Positions 52,130 through 61,704 are shown, counted from the stretch's first letter. The stretch: DNA of 64,000 nucleotides from Halorubrum sp. 2020YC2 (GCF_018623055.1 NZ_CP076019.1:2108001-2172000); one strand, 5' to 3'. Notes: a model not told the origin generated them from the sequence alone. Numbers and translations are program-made.

Positions 52130-52936
52130 CTACTCGTCACCCGGAGGCGTCGCGTCCGCGTCGCCCGCGTCCGTCTCCCGCCGGTCGCGGACGACGAGGA
52201 CGGGGCCGACCGAGGCGGCCGCGACCCGCTCGCTCTCGTCGCCGTACACGAGCGACCGGAGCGAGGGCGCGCGCTCGCCCATAACGACCGCGTCGTGGCC
52301 GGGGACCGCGTCGACGAGCGCGTCGAAGGCCGAGCCCGCCGCCGCCAGCGTCGTTTCGGTGTCGATCCCGGCCTCGCGGAGCCGGTCGGCCGCGGCCGCC
52401 AGCCGCGCCTCGGCCGTCTCGCCGTCGGGGGTTTCGGTCGTCCCGCTCCCCGCGGACGCGCCGGCGTCCCCCGCGGCGTCGTCGCTCGCGGGCGGCCGCT
52501 CCCCGGCCGCGAGGAACAGCGTGACGCCGATAGCGCGGCCGCCGACGAGCGCCTCGACGAACGAGAGGACCCGGTCGACGTCGACGTCGCCCGAGAGCGA
52601 GACGAGGAGCCGGTCGACGTCGCCGGTCGTCCCGGGGACGACGAACGCGTCCGCGTCGACCTCCCCCGCGACCCGCCGGACCGTCTGCTCGCGGTCGTGC
52701 GTGAACACGAGCCGGTGATCGGCCGCACCGCCTTCGGCTCCGAACTCCCGGGTGACGTCCTCCAAGGCGGCCGTCGCGCGCTCCTCGAACTGGAGGCGGG
52801 CTTGGTCCGGCGGCGTCTGCTCCGGCAGGACGTGGTAGCCGAGCACGGTCACGTCGACCGCGCCGAGCAGCGATAGCAGGCCGGGCGAGACGCTCTCTCC
52901 GTCGAGCACCGCGATGGGTACGAGCACGCGTGTCAT
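52130..52936 (-). CDS. Tandem universal stress protein paired with an APC transporter
   Basis: 268 aa with two Usp-like halves. The first begins TRVLVPIAVLDGESVSPGLLSLLG, the second has GHDAVVMGERAPSLRSLVYGDESERVAAASVGPVLVV. A long linker (170-195) is Gly/Ala/Asp/Ser-rich. The start overlaps the APC gene stop (TGATG), so the two are translationally coupled. UspA domains fused to or encoded with APC/CAT transporters are common in haloarchaea and are thought to regulate them. The in-frame extension upstream is rejected. Confidence 0.9.
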   Translation of the reverse strand: MTRVLVPIAVLDGESVSPGLLSLLGAVDVTVLGYHVLPEQTPPDQARLQFEERATAALEDVTREFGAEGGAADHRLVFTHDREQTVRRVAGEVDADAFVVPGTTGDVDRLLVSLSGDVDVDRVLSFVEALVGGRAIGVTLFLAAGERPPASDDAAGDAGASAGSGTTETPDGETAEARLAAAADRLREAGIDTETTLAAAGSAFDALVDAVPGHDAVVMGERAPSLRSLVYGDESERVAAASVGPVLVVRDRRETDAGDADATPPGDE

Positions 52937-54360
52937 CACAGGACCCCCTTGAGTGCCACGTCGCGGGCGTAATAGAAGTACCACCCGGCCGTGGCGGCGA
53001 TGACCGCGATCCCGACGAGGATCGACAGCCGGTTCATGAAGGCGATCAGCCCGAAGCTGGCGATCGCGCCGAGGACGGGGATCACGGGCCCGCCGGGCAC
53101 GACGAAGTCTGGGTCGTACCACTCGGGGCGGTCCCGGCGGATGGCGACGAGCGCGACGCACATCAGCCCGTACATGATCAGGTGGAGGAAGGAGGCGACC
53201 TCCGCGAGCAGCTGCACCTGTCCGGTCGCCGCGAGGACGACGACCGGGCCGCCGGCCATGCCGAGCGCGACGTGCGGCGTGCCGTACCGGAGGTTGACCC
53301 GGCTCGCCCACCGCGGGAGGAGCGCGTCCTTCGACACGCCGTAGATCGCCCGCGAGGTGCTGAGGACCGACGCGTTCGCGGACGACATCGTCGCGAGCAG
53401 GCCGCCGACGATGATCACGAGCGCCCCGGTCGGCCCGAGCAGCGCGCGGCCGACCTCGACTATCGCGGTCTCGCCGGCCGCCAGCAGGGCGTCCCGCGTG
53501 AAGACGTTCGTCGCGACGAAGATTGTCAGCACGTACAGGACCGTGACGATCAGCACCGATCCGACCATCGCCAGCGGGAGGTTGCGCCCGGGGTCTTTCA
53601 GCTCCCCGGCCACCGTCGCGACCTGCGCGAACCCGAGGTAGGAGGTGAACACCAAGGCGGCGACCGAGAGGACCGGCCCGGCCCCCCAGACGTTCGCGGC
53701 CTGCCCGGACGGCGTGTCGACGGCGACGAGCCCGAACGCCTCGAGGAGGCCGAACCCGAGGAAGACGACGAGCATCGAGAGGAGGAGCGCGACGATGCCG
53801 TTCTGGAGCTTCGCGGCGTTCTCGGTGCCCGTGACGTTCAGGACGGTGAACCCGACGCCGGCGAGGACGGCGATGACGGAGACGATCGCGCCCGACCCGG
53901 CGCCGACCGTGACGCCGACCTGCGCGAGCGCGTCGAGCGCGTAGTAGCCGAGCCCGACGAGGTAGAAGGCGGTCGCGAACACCAGCCCGAGCCACAGCGA
54001 CAGCCCGATGACGGTCCCGGCGAGCGTCCCGAGCCCGCGCGAGACGAAGTAGTAGCCGCCCCCGCTCCGCGGCATCGCCGTCGCCAGCTCCGAGGTTGGG
54101 AGCGCGACGAGGAGCGCGATCAGCCCGCCGACCGCGAACGAGGCGGCCGCCGCCGTCCCGATCTGTCCCCCGGCGAGCCCGGGGAACACGAAGATCCCGG
54201 CCCCGATCATCGTCCCGATCCCGATCGCGAGGCCGCCTGTCAGTCCGATGGTGCGTTCGAGCTCCGCGTCCTCGGTGATCGTCGCCCCCCCGGTCTCGAC
54301 GACGGCCTCAGCGGCCGGCGCGTCGCCGTCGAGGTTGCGGCCGCTCGGCTCGTCGGTCAT
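52936..54360 (-). CDS. APC-superfamily amino acid permease
   Basis: 474 aa, 12 predicted helices. A hydrophilic 35-residue N-terminus is followed by [23 protein letters not shown], the APC helix-1 unwinding motif G-x-G-x-x-x-G-x-G-I-F. Further APC features: [21 protein letters not shown] and the [20 protein letters not shown] segment. Probably imports an amino acid or polyamine. Co-transcribed with the Usp gene. ATG 54358-54360. Confidence 0.93.
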   Translation of the reverse strand: MTDEPSGRNLDGDAPAAEAVVETGGATITEDAELERTIGLTGGLAIGIGTMIGAGIFVFPGLAGGQIGTAAAASFAVGGLIALLVALPTSELATAMPRSGGGYYFVSRGLGTLAGTVIGLSLWLGLVFATAFYLVGLGYYALDALAQVGVTVGAGSGAIVSVIAVLAGVGFTVLNVTGTENAAKLQNGIVALLLSMLVVFLGFGLLEAFGLVAVDTPSGQAANVWGAGPVLSVAALVFTSYLGFAQVATVAGELKDPGRNLPLAMVGSVLIVTVLYVLTIFVATNVFTRDALLAAGETAIVEVGRALLGPTGALVIIVGGLLATMSSANASVLSTSRAIYGVSKDALLPRWASRVNLRYGTPHVALGMAGGPVVVLAATGQVQLLAEVASFLHLIMYGLMCVALVAIRRDRPEWYDPDFVVPGGPVIPVLGAIASFGLIAFMNRLSILVGIAVIAATAGWYFYYARDVALKGVL

Positions 54361-54517
54361 GTGTCACCGCCGACGGACGGCCCCCGCATAAGTGTGGGGA
54401 GCCAGCGAGTCGTCCCGACGGGGGTCACGCGGCACCGTTCGACCGTTAGAAAGCGACATCACAGAGGTCTCGAGCGGAGACCTGACTCCGTCAGTGGGTT
54501 TCGCTCGCTTCGAGAAA

Positions 54518-54729
54518 TGCTCCGGCTGGGATTTGAACCGGAATCAGACGTGCTCGCTTCGCTGCGCGCGACTGATAGGGTTCAATCGGCTCGCATCGAT
54601 TTCTCTCACTTCGTTCGAAGAAATGCTCCGGCTGGGATTTGAACCGGAATCAGACGTGCTCGCTTCGCTGCGCGCGACTGATAGGGTTCAATCGGCTCGC
54701 ATCGATTTCTCTCACTTCGTTCGAAGAAA
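54518..54729 (-). repeat. Two perfect 106-bp tandem repeats carrying the tRNA-Glu 3' end
   Basis: Units 54518-54623 and 54624-54729 are identical. Each begins (plus strand) with the same 22 bases that form the 3' end of tRNA-Glu at 54730-54751 (T-arm, acceptor and discriminator), followed by 84 bp of unrelated sequence. In the direction of tRNA transcription the order is tRNA, trailer, partial tRNA 3' end, trailer, partial tRNA 3' end, then a degenerate trailer (about 54498-54517). Typical of a tRNA attachment site used more than once. Confidence 0.9.
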
Positions 54730-54804
54730 TGCTCCGGCTGGGATTTGAACCCAGGTCATCACCGTGAGAGGGTGATATGATTGGCCGGACTACACCACCA
54801 GAGC
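54730..54804 (-). tRNA. tRNA-Glu (anticodon CTC)
   Basis: 75 nt. Acceptor GCTCTGG pairs with CCGGAGC (one T-G wobble) with discriminator A; the D-arm contains AGTCCGGCC; the anticodon stem TCACC/GGTGA holds loop CTCTCAC with anticodon CTC; the T-arm has GGTTCAAATCC. CCA is not encoded. The genomic plus strand shows it as GCTCCGGCTGGGATTTGAACC.... No intron. Confidence 0.95.
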
Positions 54805-54900
54805 ACGCGTCCGCTCTGCGCAATATCCGGTACGAAAGGAGATTGTAAAACAGTTCCGTTTCGACGCCGCCGTGCCCCGGTTTGTCGTGGCGAGCCGCGC

Positions 54901-55977
54901 TCAGACGTCGACGTCGAACGGGTCCGACTCCGCCTCGGTCTCGCCCGCCGCCGCACCTATCGCGGCGAGGAGGTCCGCGACCGCGTCGAGGTCGCCGGTG
55001 TCGATCACCTCGACCGGCGTGTGCATGTACCGGTTCGGGATCGAGACGTTGAGCGCGGGGGTCCCGCCCCGCGTCGTGTAGAACGCGTCCGCGTCGGTCC
55101 CCGTCCGGGTGCCGGCCGCCTGAAGCTGGACGTCGACGTCGGCGCCTTCGGCCGCGTCGCGCGCGAGGTCGACGAGGACCGGGTGGTTTGCGCTGCCGCG
55201 CCCGATCACGGGGCCGGCGCCGAGTTCGACCGGGCCGCGGCGCTCGCGGTCGACGTCCGGATTGTCGGTGGCGTGCGTGACGTCGACCGCGACGAACGCG
55301 TCGACGTCGTCGAGGTCGACGCCCACCATCCGCGCGCCCTGAAGCCCGACCTCTTCCTGAACGGTCGAGACCGCGTAGACGGTGGCGTCGACGCCGCCCT
55401 CTGCGGCGCGCCGGAGCCCCTCCGCGGCCGCCCACGCGCCGGCCCGGTTGTCGACCCCGCGGGCGGCGATCCGGTCGCCGGCGAGGTCGCGGACGCCGGT
55501 CGAGAAGGTGACTGGGTCCCCGACTTCGACGTGCTCGCGCGCCTCCTCGGCGTCCTCGGCGCCGATGTCGACGAACTGGCCGGCGACGTCCTCGTACTCC
55601 TCGTCGCCTCCGTCCCGCAGGTGGATCGCGGTCTGCCCGATGACCCCCTGGGCCGGCTCCTCGGCGTGGACCGTGACGTGCTGGCCCTTCGAGACGGTGC
55701 GGTCGGAGCCGCCGATCCGCGCGATCCGGAGGAAGCCGTCGTCGAGCACGTCGCGGACGATGAACCCGATCTCGTCGGCGTGGCCGGTGACGGCGACCGT
55801 CGGCGCGTCGGGGTCGCCCTCGTGGACCGCGACGGCGTTGCCGTACGCGTCGGTGTCGACGCTGTCCGCGAACTCGCGGACGTAGTCGGTCCAGACCCGC
55901 TGTGCGGCCGTCTCGAACCCCGAGGGACTCGGGGTCGCGAGGAGGTCGTCGAGGAACGCTCTGCGCGTCTCTTCCAT
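54901..55977 (-). CDS. M42-family aminopeptidase (TET-like)
   Basis: 358 aa. Metal ligands appear in GHADEIGF, GVDNRAG, EEVGLQGA (catalytic EE), a late Asp in DVTHATDNP and a final His in YMHTPVEV, the M42 set. M42 enzymes form dodecameric tetrahedral peptidases in archaea that clear small peptides. I start at ATG 55975-55977 (EETRRAFLDDLLATPSPSGFE), the conserved opening; the open frame upstream is not protein-like. Divergent from the DUF2342 gene. Confidence 0.94.
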   Translation of the reverse strand: MEETRRAFLDDLLATPSPSGFETAAQRVWTDYVREFADSVDTDAYGNAVAVHEGDPDAPTVAVTGHADEIGFIVRDVLDDGFLRIARIGGSDRTVSKGQHVTVHAEEPAQGVIGQTAIHLRDGGDEEYEDVAGQFVDIGAEDAEEAREHVEVGDPVTFSTGVRDLAGDRIAARGVDNRAGAWAAAEGLRRAAEGGVDATVYAVSTVQEEVGLQGARMVGVDLDDVDAFVAVDVTHATDNPDVDRERRGPVELGAGPVIGRGSANHPVLVDLARDAAEGADVDVQLQAAGTRTGTDADAFYTTRGGTPALNVSIPNRYMHTPVEVIDTGDLDAVADLLAAIGAAAGETEAESDPFDVDV

Positions 55978-56119
55978 GTCGGTGACTGTGTCGCGTCCGG
56001 CAAGAAGACATCGAAGCGGGTGCGCGGACCCCCGCAGGGCGGGCGGCCGCGGGCCTCCGCGGCGGCGCGAACGACCCGGGCGACACAAGCGCTTTGAGGC
56101 GTCCGCCCATCCTATCCGT

Positions 56120-57223
56120 ATGGACATCCTCCGAAGCGCCCGGGCCGTCGTCGAGGCCGAGGGACCGGGCGTCGTCGACTGGGACCGGGCCGCGGCGGCC
56201 GCGAAGAGCGCCACCGAGCCCGGGTCGGTCGCGCTCACCGACGCGGAGCGCGCGGGCTACGCCGCCGACGTCCGCGACGCCCGCTCGCGGCTCGCGGCGG
56301 TCGCCGGGATCGACTTCGACGTGCCGGACGCTATCGAGGTGCAGAACCGCCACCACTGGATCGACGCGAGCGTCGGCACGTTCCGGCGCGTGATGGACCC
56401 GATCGAGGCGGCCGCGGCCGGCGAGACCGGGGAGGTGGGCGGCGACTCCGGGGGCAACGGCGCCGCCGGCGGCCGCGCCGGGACGGACTCGATAGACGTG
56501 CTGCCGGACGACTCGGTCGGGCCGGTCGGGTCGGCGCCCGGGACCGCGCTCGTGCAGGACCTCTCGCGGGTCGCCAACACGGGGTCGATGGCGTTCGCGC
56601 TGGGCTTCCTCGCGCGGAACGTCCTCGGCCAGTACGACCCGCTCCTCCTTGCCGACGAGCCGGACGCCGACCACGGGCTCTACTTCGTCCACCCGAACAT
56701 CGTCGCGGTCGCCGCCTCGCTCGACGTCGACTACCCGCGGTTCCGTCGGTGGATCGCGTTCCACGAGGTGACCCACGCCGCCGAGTTCGGCGCGGCGCCG
56801 TGGCTCCCGGAGTACCTCGAATCGCGCGTCGAGCGCGGCGTCGAGGGAATGGTCGGGGGCGCCGGGGGCGCGGCCAGCGGGCTCGACCCCGACGCGTTCG
56901 CGGAGCTTCAGGCCGCGATGACGGCGGTCGAGGGGTACGCCGAGGTGCTGATGGACCGCGCGTTCGACGGCGAGTACGCCGACCTCCGGCGGAAGCTGGA
57001 CGAGCGCCGGGGCGGCGGCGGCCCGGTCCGACGGCTCGCGCAGCGGCTCCTCGGACTCGGCCTCAAGCGCCGGCAGTACGAGCGCGGGGCCGCCTTCTTC
57101 CGGCACGTCGCGGACGAGCGCGGCATCGAGGCCGCCGGCGCCGTCTGGGAGCGCGCCGAGAACCTGCCGACCGCGGAGGAGATCGACGACCCCGAGGCGT
57201 GGCTCGTCCGCGTCGACCCCTGA
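56120..57223 (+). CDS. DUF2342-family zinc-dependent metalloprotease homologue
   Basis: 367 aa. Conserved HExxH as H215-E-V-T-H219 (IAFHEVTHAAEF), with NTGSMAFALGFLARNVLGQYDPLL and YFVHPNIV upstream, the pattern of proteins annotated as zinc-dependent metalloprotease or coenzyme F420 biosynthesis-associated. A Gly/Asp-rich insertion occupies about 105-130. No signal peptide. Start ATG 56120. Actual substrate unknown. Confidence 0.88.
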   Translation: MDILRSARAVVEAEGPGVVDWDRAAAAAKSATEPGSVALTDAERAGYAADVRDARSRLAAVAGIDFDVPDAIEVQNRHHWIDASVGTFRRVMDPIEAAAAGETGEVGGDSGGNGAAGGRAGTDSIDVLPDDSVGPVGSAPGTALVQDLSRVANTGSMAFALGFLARNVLGQYDPLLLADEPDADHGLYFVHPNIVAVAASLDVDYPRFRRWIAFHEVTHAAEFGAAPWLPEYLESRVERGVEGMVGGAGGAASGLDPDAFAELQAAMTAVEGYAEVLMDRAFDGEYADLRRKLDERRGGGGPVRRLAQRLLGLGLKRRQYERGAAFFRHVADERGIEAAGAVWERAENLPTAEEIDDPEAWLVRVDP

Positions 57224-57238
57224 GGCGCCGCGGTCGAC

Positions 57239-57652
57239 TCACTCCAGTTCGAGGTCGCGCTCGCGGCGCTCCCCGCCGCGGTCGGCCTCGGCCCGGTCGG
57301 ACCGCTCGTCGAGGTCCTCGGTCGCCAGCAGGCGGTCGAGCCGCCGCTCGAACTCGGCCTCGTCTATCTCGCCGGTCGCGTAGCGGTCGCGCAGCGCCGC
57401 GATCGGGCGGTCCGCCGACGCCGCGTCCGTCGATCCGACGGTCTCCCTCTCCTCCGCGGGCGCGACGAGCGGGAAGTCCTCGCCCAGCACCAACACCAGC
57501 GGGATGAGGATGAAGAAGCCGGTGATGAACAGGGCCGGTCCAAGCGTCACCAGCGGGGCCGGGAGGAGGACGGCGGACAGCGAGGTGAGGCCGAACGACA
57601 GGACCGCGATGAGTCCGATGAGGCGCTTCTTCTCGAACGTTGGGAGGGCCAT
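57239..57652 (-). CDS. Two-helix membrane protein with SHOCT domain
   Basis: 137 aa. Two hydrophobic helices (about 12-32 and 35-55), an acidic linker, then the SHOCT motif PIAALRDRYATGEIDEAEFERRLDRLL (key residues 82-108) and a charged tail. The SHOCT domain is a short C-terminal oligomerisation-type domain common in haloarchaeal membrane proteins. ATG 57650-57652 is preferred over the longer frame. Convergent with the DUF2342 gene. Confidence 0.85.
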   Translation of the reverse strand: MALPTFEKKRLIGLIAVLSFGLTSLSAVLLPAPLVTLGPALFITGFFILIPLVLVLGEDFPLVAPAEERETVGSTDAASADRPIAALRDRYATGEIDEAEFERRLDRLLATEDLDERSDRAEADRGGERRERDLELE

Positions 57653-57824
57653 ACCCGACGGGTTTCGTCGCGCCGACAAAAACGTGCTGTTGAGTTGGCA
57701 CGTCGGTCGGTCGTCGCGTACGCCCGGCGTCGAGTCCGACCGGCCCGGGGTCGACGACGCGCCGACGACGCGCCGCCCGCCCGCGACCGACGGCTATTCC
57801 TCGCGGGCGCGCCCACGGCGATCC

Positions 57825-58478
57825 GTGCTCAGGTACGTGACGACGAACCCGGGGAAGGTGCGCGAGGCGGAGCGGTACCTCCCGGACGGCTCGGTGGAGC
57901 GGCTCGACTTCGACTACACGGAGATTCAGGCCGACGAACTCGGCCCGATCGCGGCGCGGGGGGCCCGCGAGGCGTACCGCCACGCCGACGCGCCGGTCCT
58001 CGTCGACGACGCGGGGCTGTTCGTCGAGGGGCTCGACGGTTTCCCCGGCCCGTACTCCTCGTACGTCGAGGACACCCTCGGGGTCGAGCACGTCCACGAG
58101 ATCGCGGCCGAACTCGACGACCGCCGGGCCGCCTTCCGGTGCGTCCTCGGCTACTGCGACGGGGAGGGGTTCGCCGCGACTCCCGACCCGGTCGACCGCG
58201 GCGACCGCGACGCGGCCGCGGCGGCGGGACCGGACGGGGAAGCGGGAGACGGGAGCGACGGCGGGAGCGCCGACGCCGACCCGCTCCCGGTCAAGCTGTT
58301 CGAGGGGTTCGTTCCGGGGCGGATCGTCGCGCCGCGGGGCGACGGCGGGTTCGGCTACGACCCGATCTTCGAACACGACGGCGAGACGTTCGCGGAGATG
58401 GACACCGACCGGAAGAACGCGGTGTCGCACCGCGGGCGGGCCTTAGAGAAGTTCGCGGAGTGGTACGCGGACAGGTAG
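57825..58478 (+). CDS. XTP/dITP pyrophosphatase (HAM1 family)
   Basis: 217 aa, GTG start. It removes deaminated purine nucleotides (dITP, XTP) by hydrolysis to the monophosphate. Motifs: TTNPGKVREAERYL (N-terminal T-x-N-x-x-K), VDDAGLFVEGLDGFPGPYSSYV, GFGYDPIFE, and SHRGRALEKF. A Gly/Asp/Ala-rich loop (about 128-155) extends the family's usual length of about 185 aa. The frame is open well upstream, but VLRYVTTNPGK is the natural start. The next gene is convergent, 18 bp away. Confidence 0.95.
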   Translation: MLRYVTTNPGKVREAERYLPDGSVERLDFDYTEIQADELGPIAARGAREAYRHADAPVLVDDAGLFVEGLDGFPGPYSSYVEDTLGVEHVHEIAAELDDRRAAFRCVLGYCDGEGFAATPDPVDRGDRDAAAAAGPDGEAGDGSDGGSADADPLPVKLFEGFVPGRIVAPRGDGGFGYDPIFEHDGETFAEMDTDRKNAVSHRGRALEKFAEWYADR

Positions 58479-58496
58479 CGATCGACGACAGCGAGC

Positions 58497-59837
58497 CTAC
58501 GCGGCGTCCTCGATCGCCGCCGTGAGGAGGTCGCAGCCGAGGTCGACCTCGCGTTCGGTGACGTCGAGCGGCGGGAGGATCCGGAGGACCTCGTGGCCGC
58601 ACGCGAGCGTCAGGAGGCCGCGCTCGAACGCGTGCTCGACGACGGCGTCCCGGCGCTCCTTCGCGTCAAACTCGACCGCGAGCAGCAGCCCCTTCCCGCG
58701 GATATCGTCCACGGGGTCGAGGCCGGCGTCGCGCATCGTCTCCTTGAACTGCCGACCGCGCTCGACCGCGTTGTCCATGAGGTCCGCCTCCTCGATGGCG
58801 TCGAGCGTGAGCGCGCCCTGCGCGGAGGCGATCAGGTCGCCGGCGCCCCACGTCGAGGAGATGCGGCCGGCCTCCTCGGGGAACACGTCGCTCCGCGAGA
58901 CGGTTGCCCCCACGCGGAGCCCCTTCGCGCTGGATATCACGTCCGGGTCGTACGCGTAGTGGTCCGAGCCCCACATCTCGCCGGTGCGGCCGACCCCCGA
59001 CTGGATCTCGTCCGCGATCAGCGTGATGTCGTGTTCCTCGGTGACCGCTGCTATCTCGTCGGTGAACGCCTCCGAGGGGAACCGGTAGCCGCCCTCACCC
59101 TGGATCGGCTCCATGATCAGGTACGCCACGTCGTCGGGGTGGACGTTCCCCCGCTTCGGGTCGAGCTTCTTCCGGAGCCGAGAGACCCCGTCAGCGAAGA
59201 AGCCGCACGAACAGGTCTCCGGCGAGCAGGTCCGGTCCTCGCAGAACGGGACGTCCATCACCCCGCTGACCTCCGGGAAGTCGCGGCGGTAGACGGACTT
59301 CGAGCGGTTGAGCGAGAGCGCGCCCAGCGTCCGGCCGTGGAACGCCCCGTCGAAGGTGATCGCGTACTTCGCGCCGTCCGAGGCGTCGTAGGCGATCTTG
59401 ATGGCGTTCTCGACCGCCTCCGCGCCGGAGTTCGAGAGGAAGACGGTGTCCATGTCGTAGTGGCTCGTCAGGTCGGTCAGGCGGTCCATCAGCCCCGAGG
59501 CGCCGGGGACCCCGTCGCCCGGCCCGAGGCCGCCCGCGGCGTAGAAGTCCTGCCCGGCGATCTTCAGCGGGTCGACGAGGTCGAACTCCGCGAGGCGGTC
59601 CATGATGAGCGGGTTGTTGTACCCGAGCGGCGCGGCGGCGACGTGGCTGGTGAAGTCTAAGAGGACGTTGCCGTCGACGTCGGTACAGAACGGCCCCTCG
59701 GCGGGGGCGGTGCGGTCCCAGACGAACTCGTAGACGTAGGTGCTCGGCGCGGCCGACTCGTGGTGGTACTCGACCCACTCGCGAGCGCGCTCGCCCGGGA
59801 GGTCCGTGACGGCGGGCGTTGCGGTGTCGCGATCCAT
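58497..59837 (-). CDS. Class III aminotransferase (4-aminobutyrate/ornithine type)
   Basis: 446 aa PLP enzyme. K305 in SSAKGLRVG is the Schiff-base lysine, and D276 in IADEIQSGVGRTG binds the pyridine nitrogen. NSGAEAVENAIKIAY and TFDGAFHGRTLGALSL are class III motifs. It contains four closely spaced cysteines (199, 204, 209 and 211). The closest substrates of the group are 4-aminobutyrate or ornithine-like omega-amino acids; not decidable here. Start ATG 59835-59837 lies about 27 nt below GATTTATTTC (59861-59870, minus), so it is leaderless. Confidence 0.93.
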   Translation of the reverse strand: MDRDTATPAVTDLPGERAREWVEYHHESAAPSTYVYEFVWDRTAPAEGPFCTDVDGNVLLDFTSHVAAAPLGYNNPLIMDRLAEFDLVDPLKIAGQDFYAAGGLGPGDGVPGASGLMDRLTDLTSHYDMDTVFLSNSGAEAVENAIKIAYDASDGAKYAITFDGAFHGRTLGALSLNRSKSVYRRDFPEVSGVMDVPFCEDRTCSPETCSCGFFADGVSRLRKKLDPKRGNVHPDDVAYLIMEPIQGEGGYRFPSEAFTDEIAAVTEEHDITLIADEIQSGVGRTGEMWGSDHYAYDPDVISSAKGLRVGATVSRSDVFPEEAGRISSTWGAGDLIASAQGALTLDAIEEADLMDNAVERGRQFKETMRDAGLDPVDDIRGKGLLLAVEFDAKERRDAVVEHAFERGLLTLACGHEVLRILPPLDVTEREVDLGCDLLTAAIEDAA

Positions 59838-60028
59838 GGGTCGCGGTGGCACGCGGGTGAAATAAATCCGGGGCGATCGCGAAACCTTTGGAGAATTCTC
59901 CAACCGTTCCGCGATCGATCGTCGCCCGCGCCGGAGACCGGACCCGCCGCCGCGACGCCTCGAAACGAGCGTTCGGTTTCGGTACGGAAGGAGGTTCAAA
60001 CTGTGACAAAGTGCCATAACTCGTGAGA

Positions 60029-60040
60029 TTTTTATAGAAT
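60029..60040 (+). promoter_or_regulatory. Promoter of the small heat-shock gene
   Basis: GATTTTTATAGA is a strong TATA box about 40 nt upstream of the ATG at 60079. The leader contains GAGGTGGT 3-10 nt before the ATG, a Shine-Dalgarno. This is one of the few genes here with a real leader, which fits heat-regulated translation. Confidence 0.6.
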
Positions 60041-60078
60041 CGCAACCATACTCTCGACTGAGTTCGAGGTGGTCAACA

Positions 60079-60447
60079 ATGCCCATGCTCGAACCGGCGA
60101 ACGCGTGGACGCAAGGACTCGACTTCCCGAGCCGACTGTTCGAATCCGGTAGCAACGACTACGAACTGTACGAGGAGGACGGCGAGTTCGTCCTCTCGGT
60201 CGAACTCCCCGGGTTCGACCCCGCGGAGATCACCGCCTCGTGGAACGACGGCGTGCTCAACGTCGCCGGCGAACACGAGGACGAGCGCCGCGGGACCCGT
60301 CGGACGTACCACCGGCGGTTCCGCTTCCCGAAGGCGATCGACGAGGACGGCATCGAGGCCGAGTACCGGAACGGCATCCTGACGGTTCGGCTCCCCGTGA
60401 CCGTCGAGGGCGCCGTCTCCGGCACGGAGATCGAAATCGAGGGCTGA
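60079..60447 (+). CDS. Small heat-shock protein, Hsp20/alpha-crystallin family
   Basis: 122 aa. The alpha-crystallin domain (about 30-115) has ELPGFDPAEITASWNDGVLNVAGEHED and a late EYRNGILTVRLPV, the A-x-x-x-n-G-x-L signature. Holdase chaperone that binds unfolding proteins. Very short N-terminal arm (about 25 residues). AT-rich upstream promoter differs from most genes in the window. Monocistronic. Confidence 0.94.
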   Translation: MPMLEPANAWTQGLDFPSRLFESGSNDYELYEEDGEFVLSVELPGFDPAEITASWNDGVLNVAGEHEDERRGTRRTYHRRFRFPKAIDEDGIEAEYRNGILTVRLPVTVEGAVSGTEIEIEG

Positions 60448-60651
60448 CCGCGCCCTCGGTCGCGACCCCTTCGGTCTCCGGCCCCCGACTCCGAGCGACC
60501 GGCGCGGTGTCGGTCGCCCCCTTCCGCGTTCCGCCCTTCGTTTTCCGATCCCGTTCCCGCTCCCCCTCCCGCTTTCCGACCGCTCGGATCGTCGCAGGGC
60601 GGAGCGCCCCGACCCAGCACGCCTTTTAGCTCCCGTCGCCACGGGAGACGC

Positions 60652-61290
60652 ATGAACCGCGAGGAGTTCGCCGCCAGCATCGACCACACCGTCCTCGGTC
60701 CCGAGACGACTCCGGCCGACGTGCGGACCGTTCTCGACGAGGCCGCCGCCCACGGGATGAACGCCTGTATCCCCCCGTGTTACGTCGACGAAGCGATCGA
60801 GTACGAGCGCGACCCCGAGGCGATCGCCACCGTGGTCGGGTTCCCCCACGGCCAGCACGCGCCCGAGGTCAAGCGCGACGAGGCGGTCGCGGCGTGGGAG
60901 GCGGGCGCCGACGAGGTCGATGTCGTGATCAACGTCGGCCGGCTGAAGGCGGGCGACGACAGCGCGGTGGCCGACGAGCTCTCCGACGTCGTCGCGGCCG
61001 TGCCGGTGCCCGTGAAGGTGATCATCGAGACCGCCCTCCTCGACGACGGCGAGAAGCGCCGCGCCTGCGAGGCCGCCGTCGCCGCCGACGCCGACATGGT
61101 GAAGACCTCGACCGGGTTCGCGGACGGCGGCGCGACCGTCCCGGACGTCGAACTGATGAGCGAGTACCTCCCGGTGAAGGCCTCCGGCGGCGTCGGCTCC
61201 TACGAGGAGGCGACGGAGATGCTCGACGCGGGCGCGGTCCGGATCGGCGCCTCCTCCGGGGTCGAAATCATCGAGGGCTACCCGGAGTGA
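60652..61290 (+). CDS. deoC: Deoxyribose-phosphate aldolase
   Basis: 212-aa class I aldolase splitting 2-deoxyribose 5-phosphate to glyceraldehyde 3-phosphate and acetaldehyde. The Schiff-base lysine is K151 in [16 protein letters not shown] and KASGGVG supply the other active-site residues (a second lysine in VKASGGVG). TATA-like CGCCTTTTAG at 60619-60628. In haloarchaea it is likely to feed nucleoside catabolism. Monocistronic. Confidence 0.96.
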   Translation: MNREEFAASIDHTVLGPETTPADVRTVLDEAAAHGMNACIPPCYVDEAIEYERDPEAIATVVGFPHGQHAPEVKRDEAVAAWEAGADEVDVVINVGRLKAGDDSAVADELSDVVAAVPVPVKVIIETALLDDGEKRRACEAAVAADADMVKTSTGFADGGATVPDVELMSEYLPVKASGGVGSYEEATEMLDAGAVRIGASSGVEIIEGYPE

Positions 61291-61364
61291 CGGGCCGGCC
61301 CGCCGTTCTCCGTGGCTGAGAATCCCGCTGGGCGGATTTATGTTCGGAGCGCGTACGGAGGGGT

Positions 61365-61589
61365 ATGAGCCACCAACCGGGATCGGAAGGCTTCGATCTG
61401 GACGCGGCGTTCAAGGCGTTCGGCGCGGTCGGGATCGCTATCTCCGTCGCGCTCATCGTCGGCGTGTTCGCGCTGACCGACCCGTTCGGCGAGTACGTCA
61501 CCGCGTCGCCGGCCGTCTTCGGCACCTTCCTCTCCGCCGCGCTCGTCGCCGCGGTGGGCTACACGACGTACGCCCTTCGCCGGCGCTGA
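61365..61589 (+). CDS. Small two-helix membrane protein
   Basis: 74 aa with two helices (about 17-38 and 47-70) and a basic C-terminus (ALRRR). FKAFGAVGIAISVALIVGVFALTDPFG is reminiscent of a widespread haloarchaeal family (DUF7315-type, from memory). TATA-like GGATTTATG at 61335-61343 lies about 25 nt before the ATG. Function unknown. Confidence 0.8.
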   Translation: MSHQPGSEGFDLDAAFKAFGAVGIAISVALIVGVFALTDPFGEYVTASPAVFGTFLSAALVAAVGYTTYALRRR

Positions 61590-61704
61590 CGAGGCCCGCG
61601 CGCGCGCCGCGGCGGGGACGCCGCTCGCGAACTCGACCCCTCGTGCCCGTCGCCCCGCGCCCGGCGCCGGGAGACATAAACCGCTCGCGGGCCGACGGTC
61701 TCGC

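Noticed and set aside
54392-54748. Open frame with a duplicated 35-residue peptide (MLRLGFEPESDV...)
   Set aside because: It is a translation of the 106-bp repeats and the antisense of tRNA-Glu; similar false proteins arise wherever tRNA trailers repeat.
60448-60651. Possible gene between hsp20 and deoC
   Set aside because: Pyrimidine-rich low-complexity sequence with no acidic frame; only the deoC promoter is seen.
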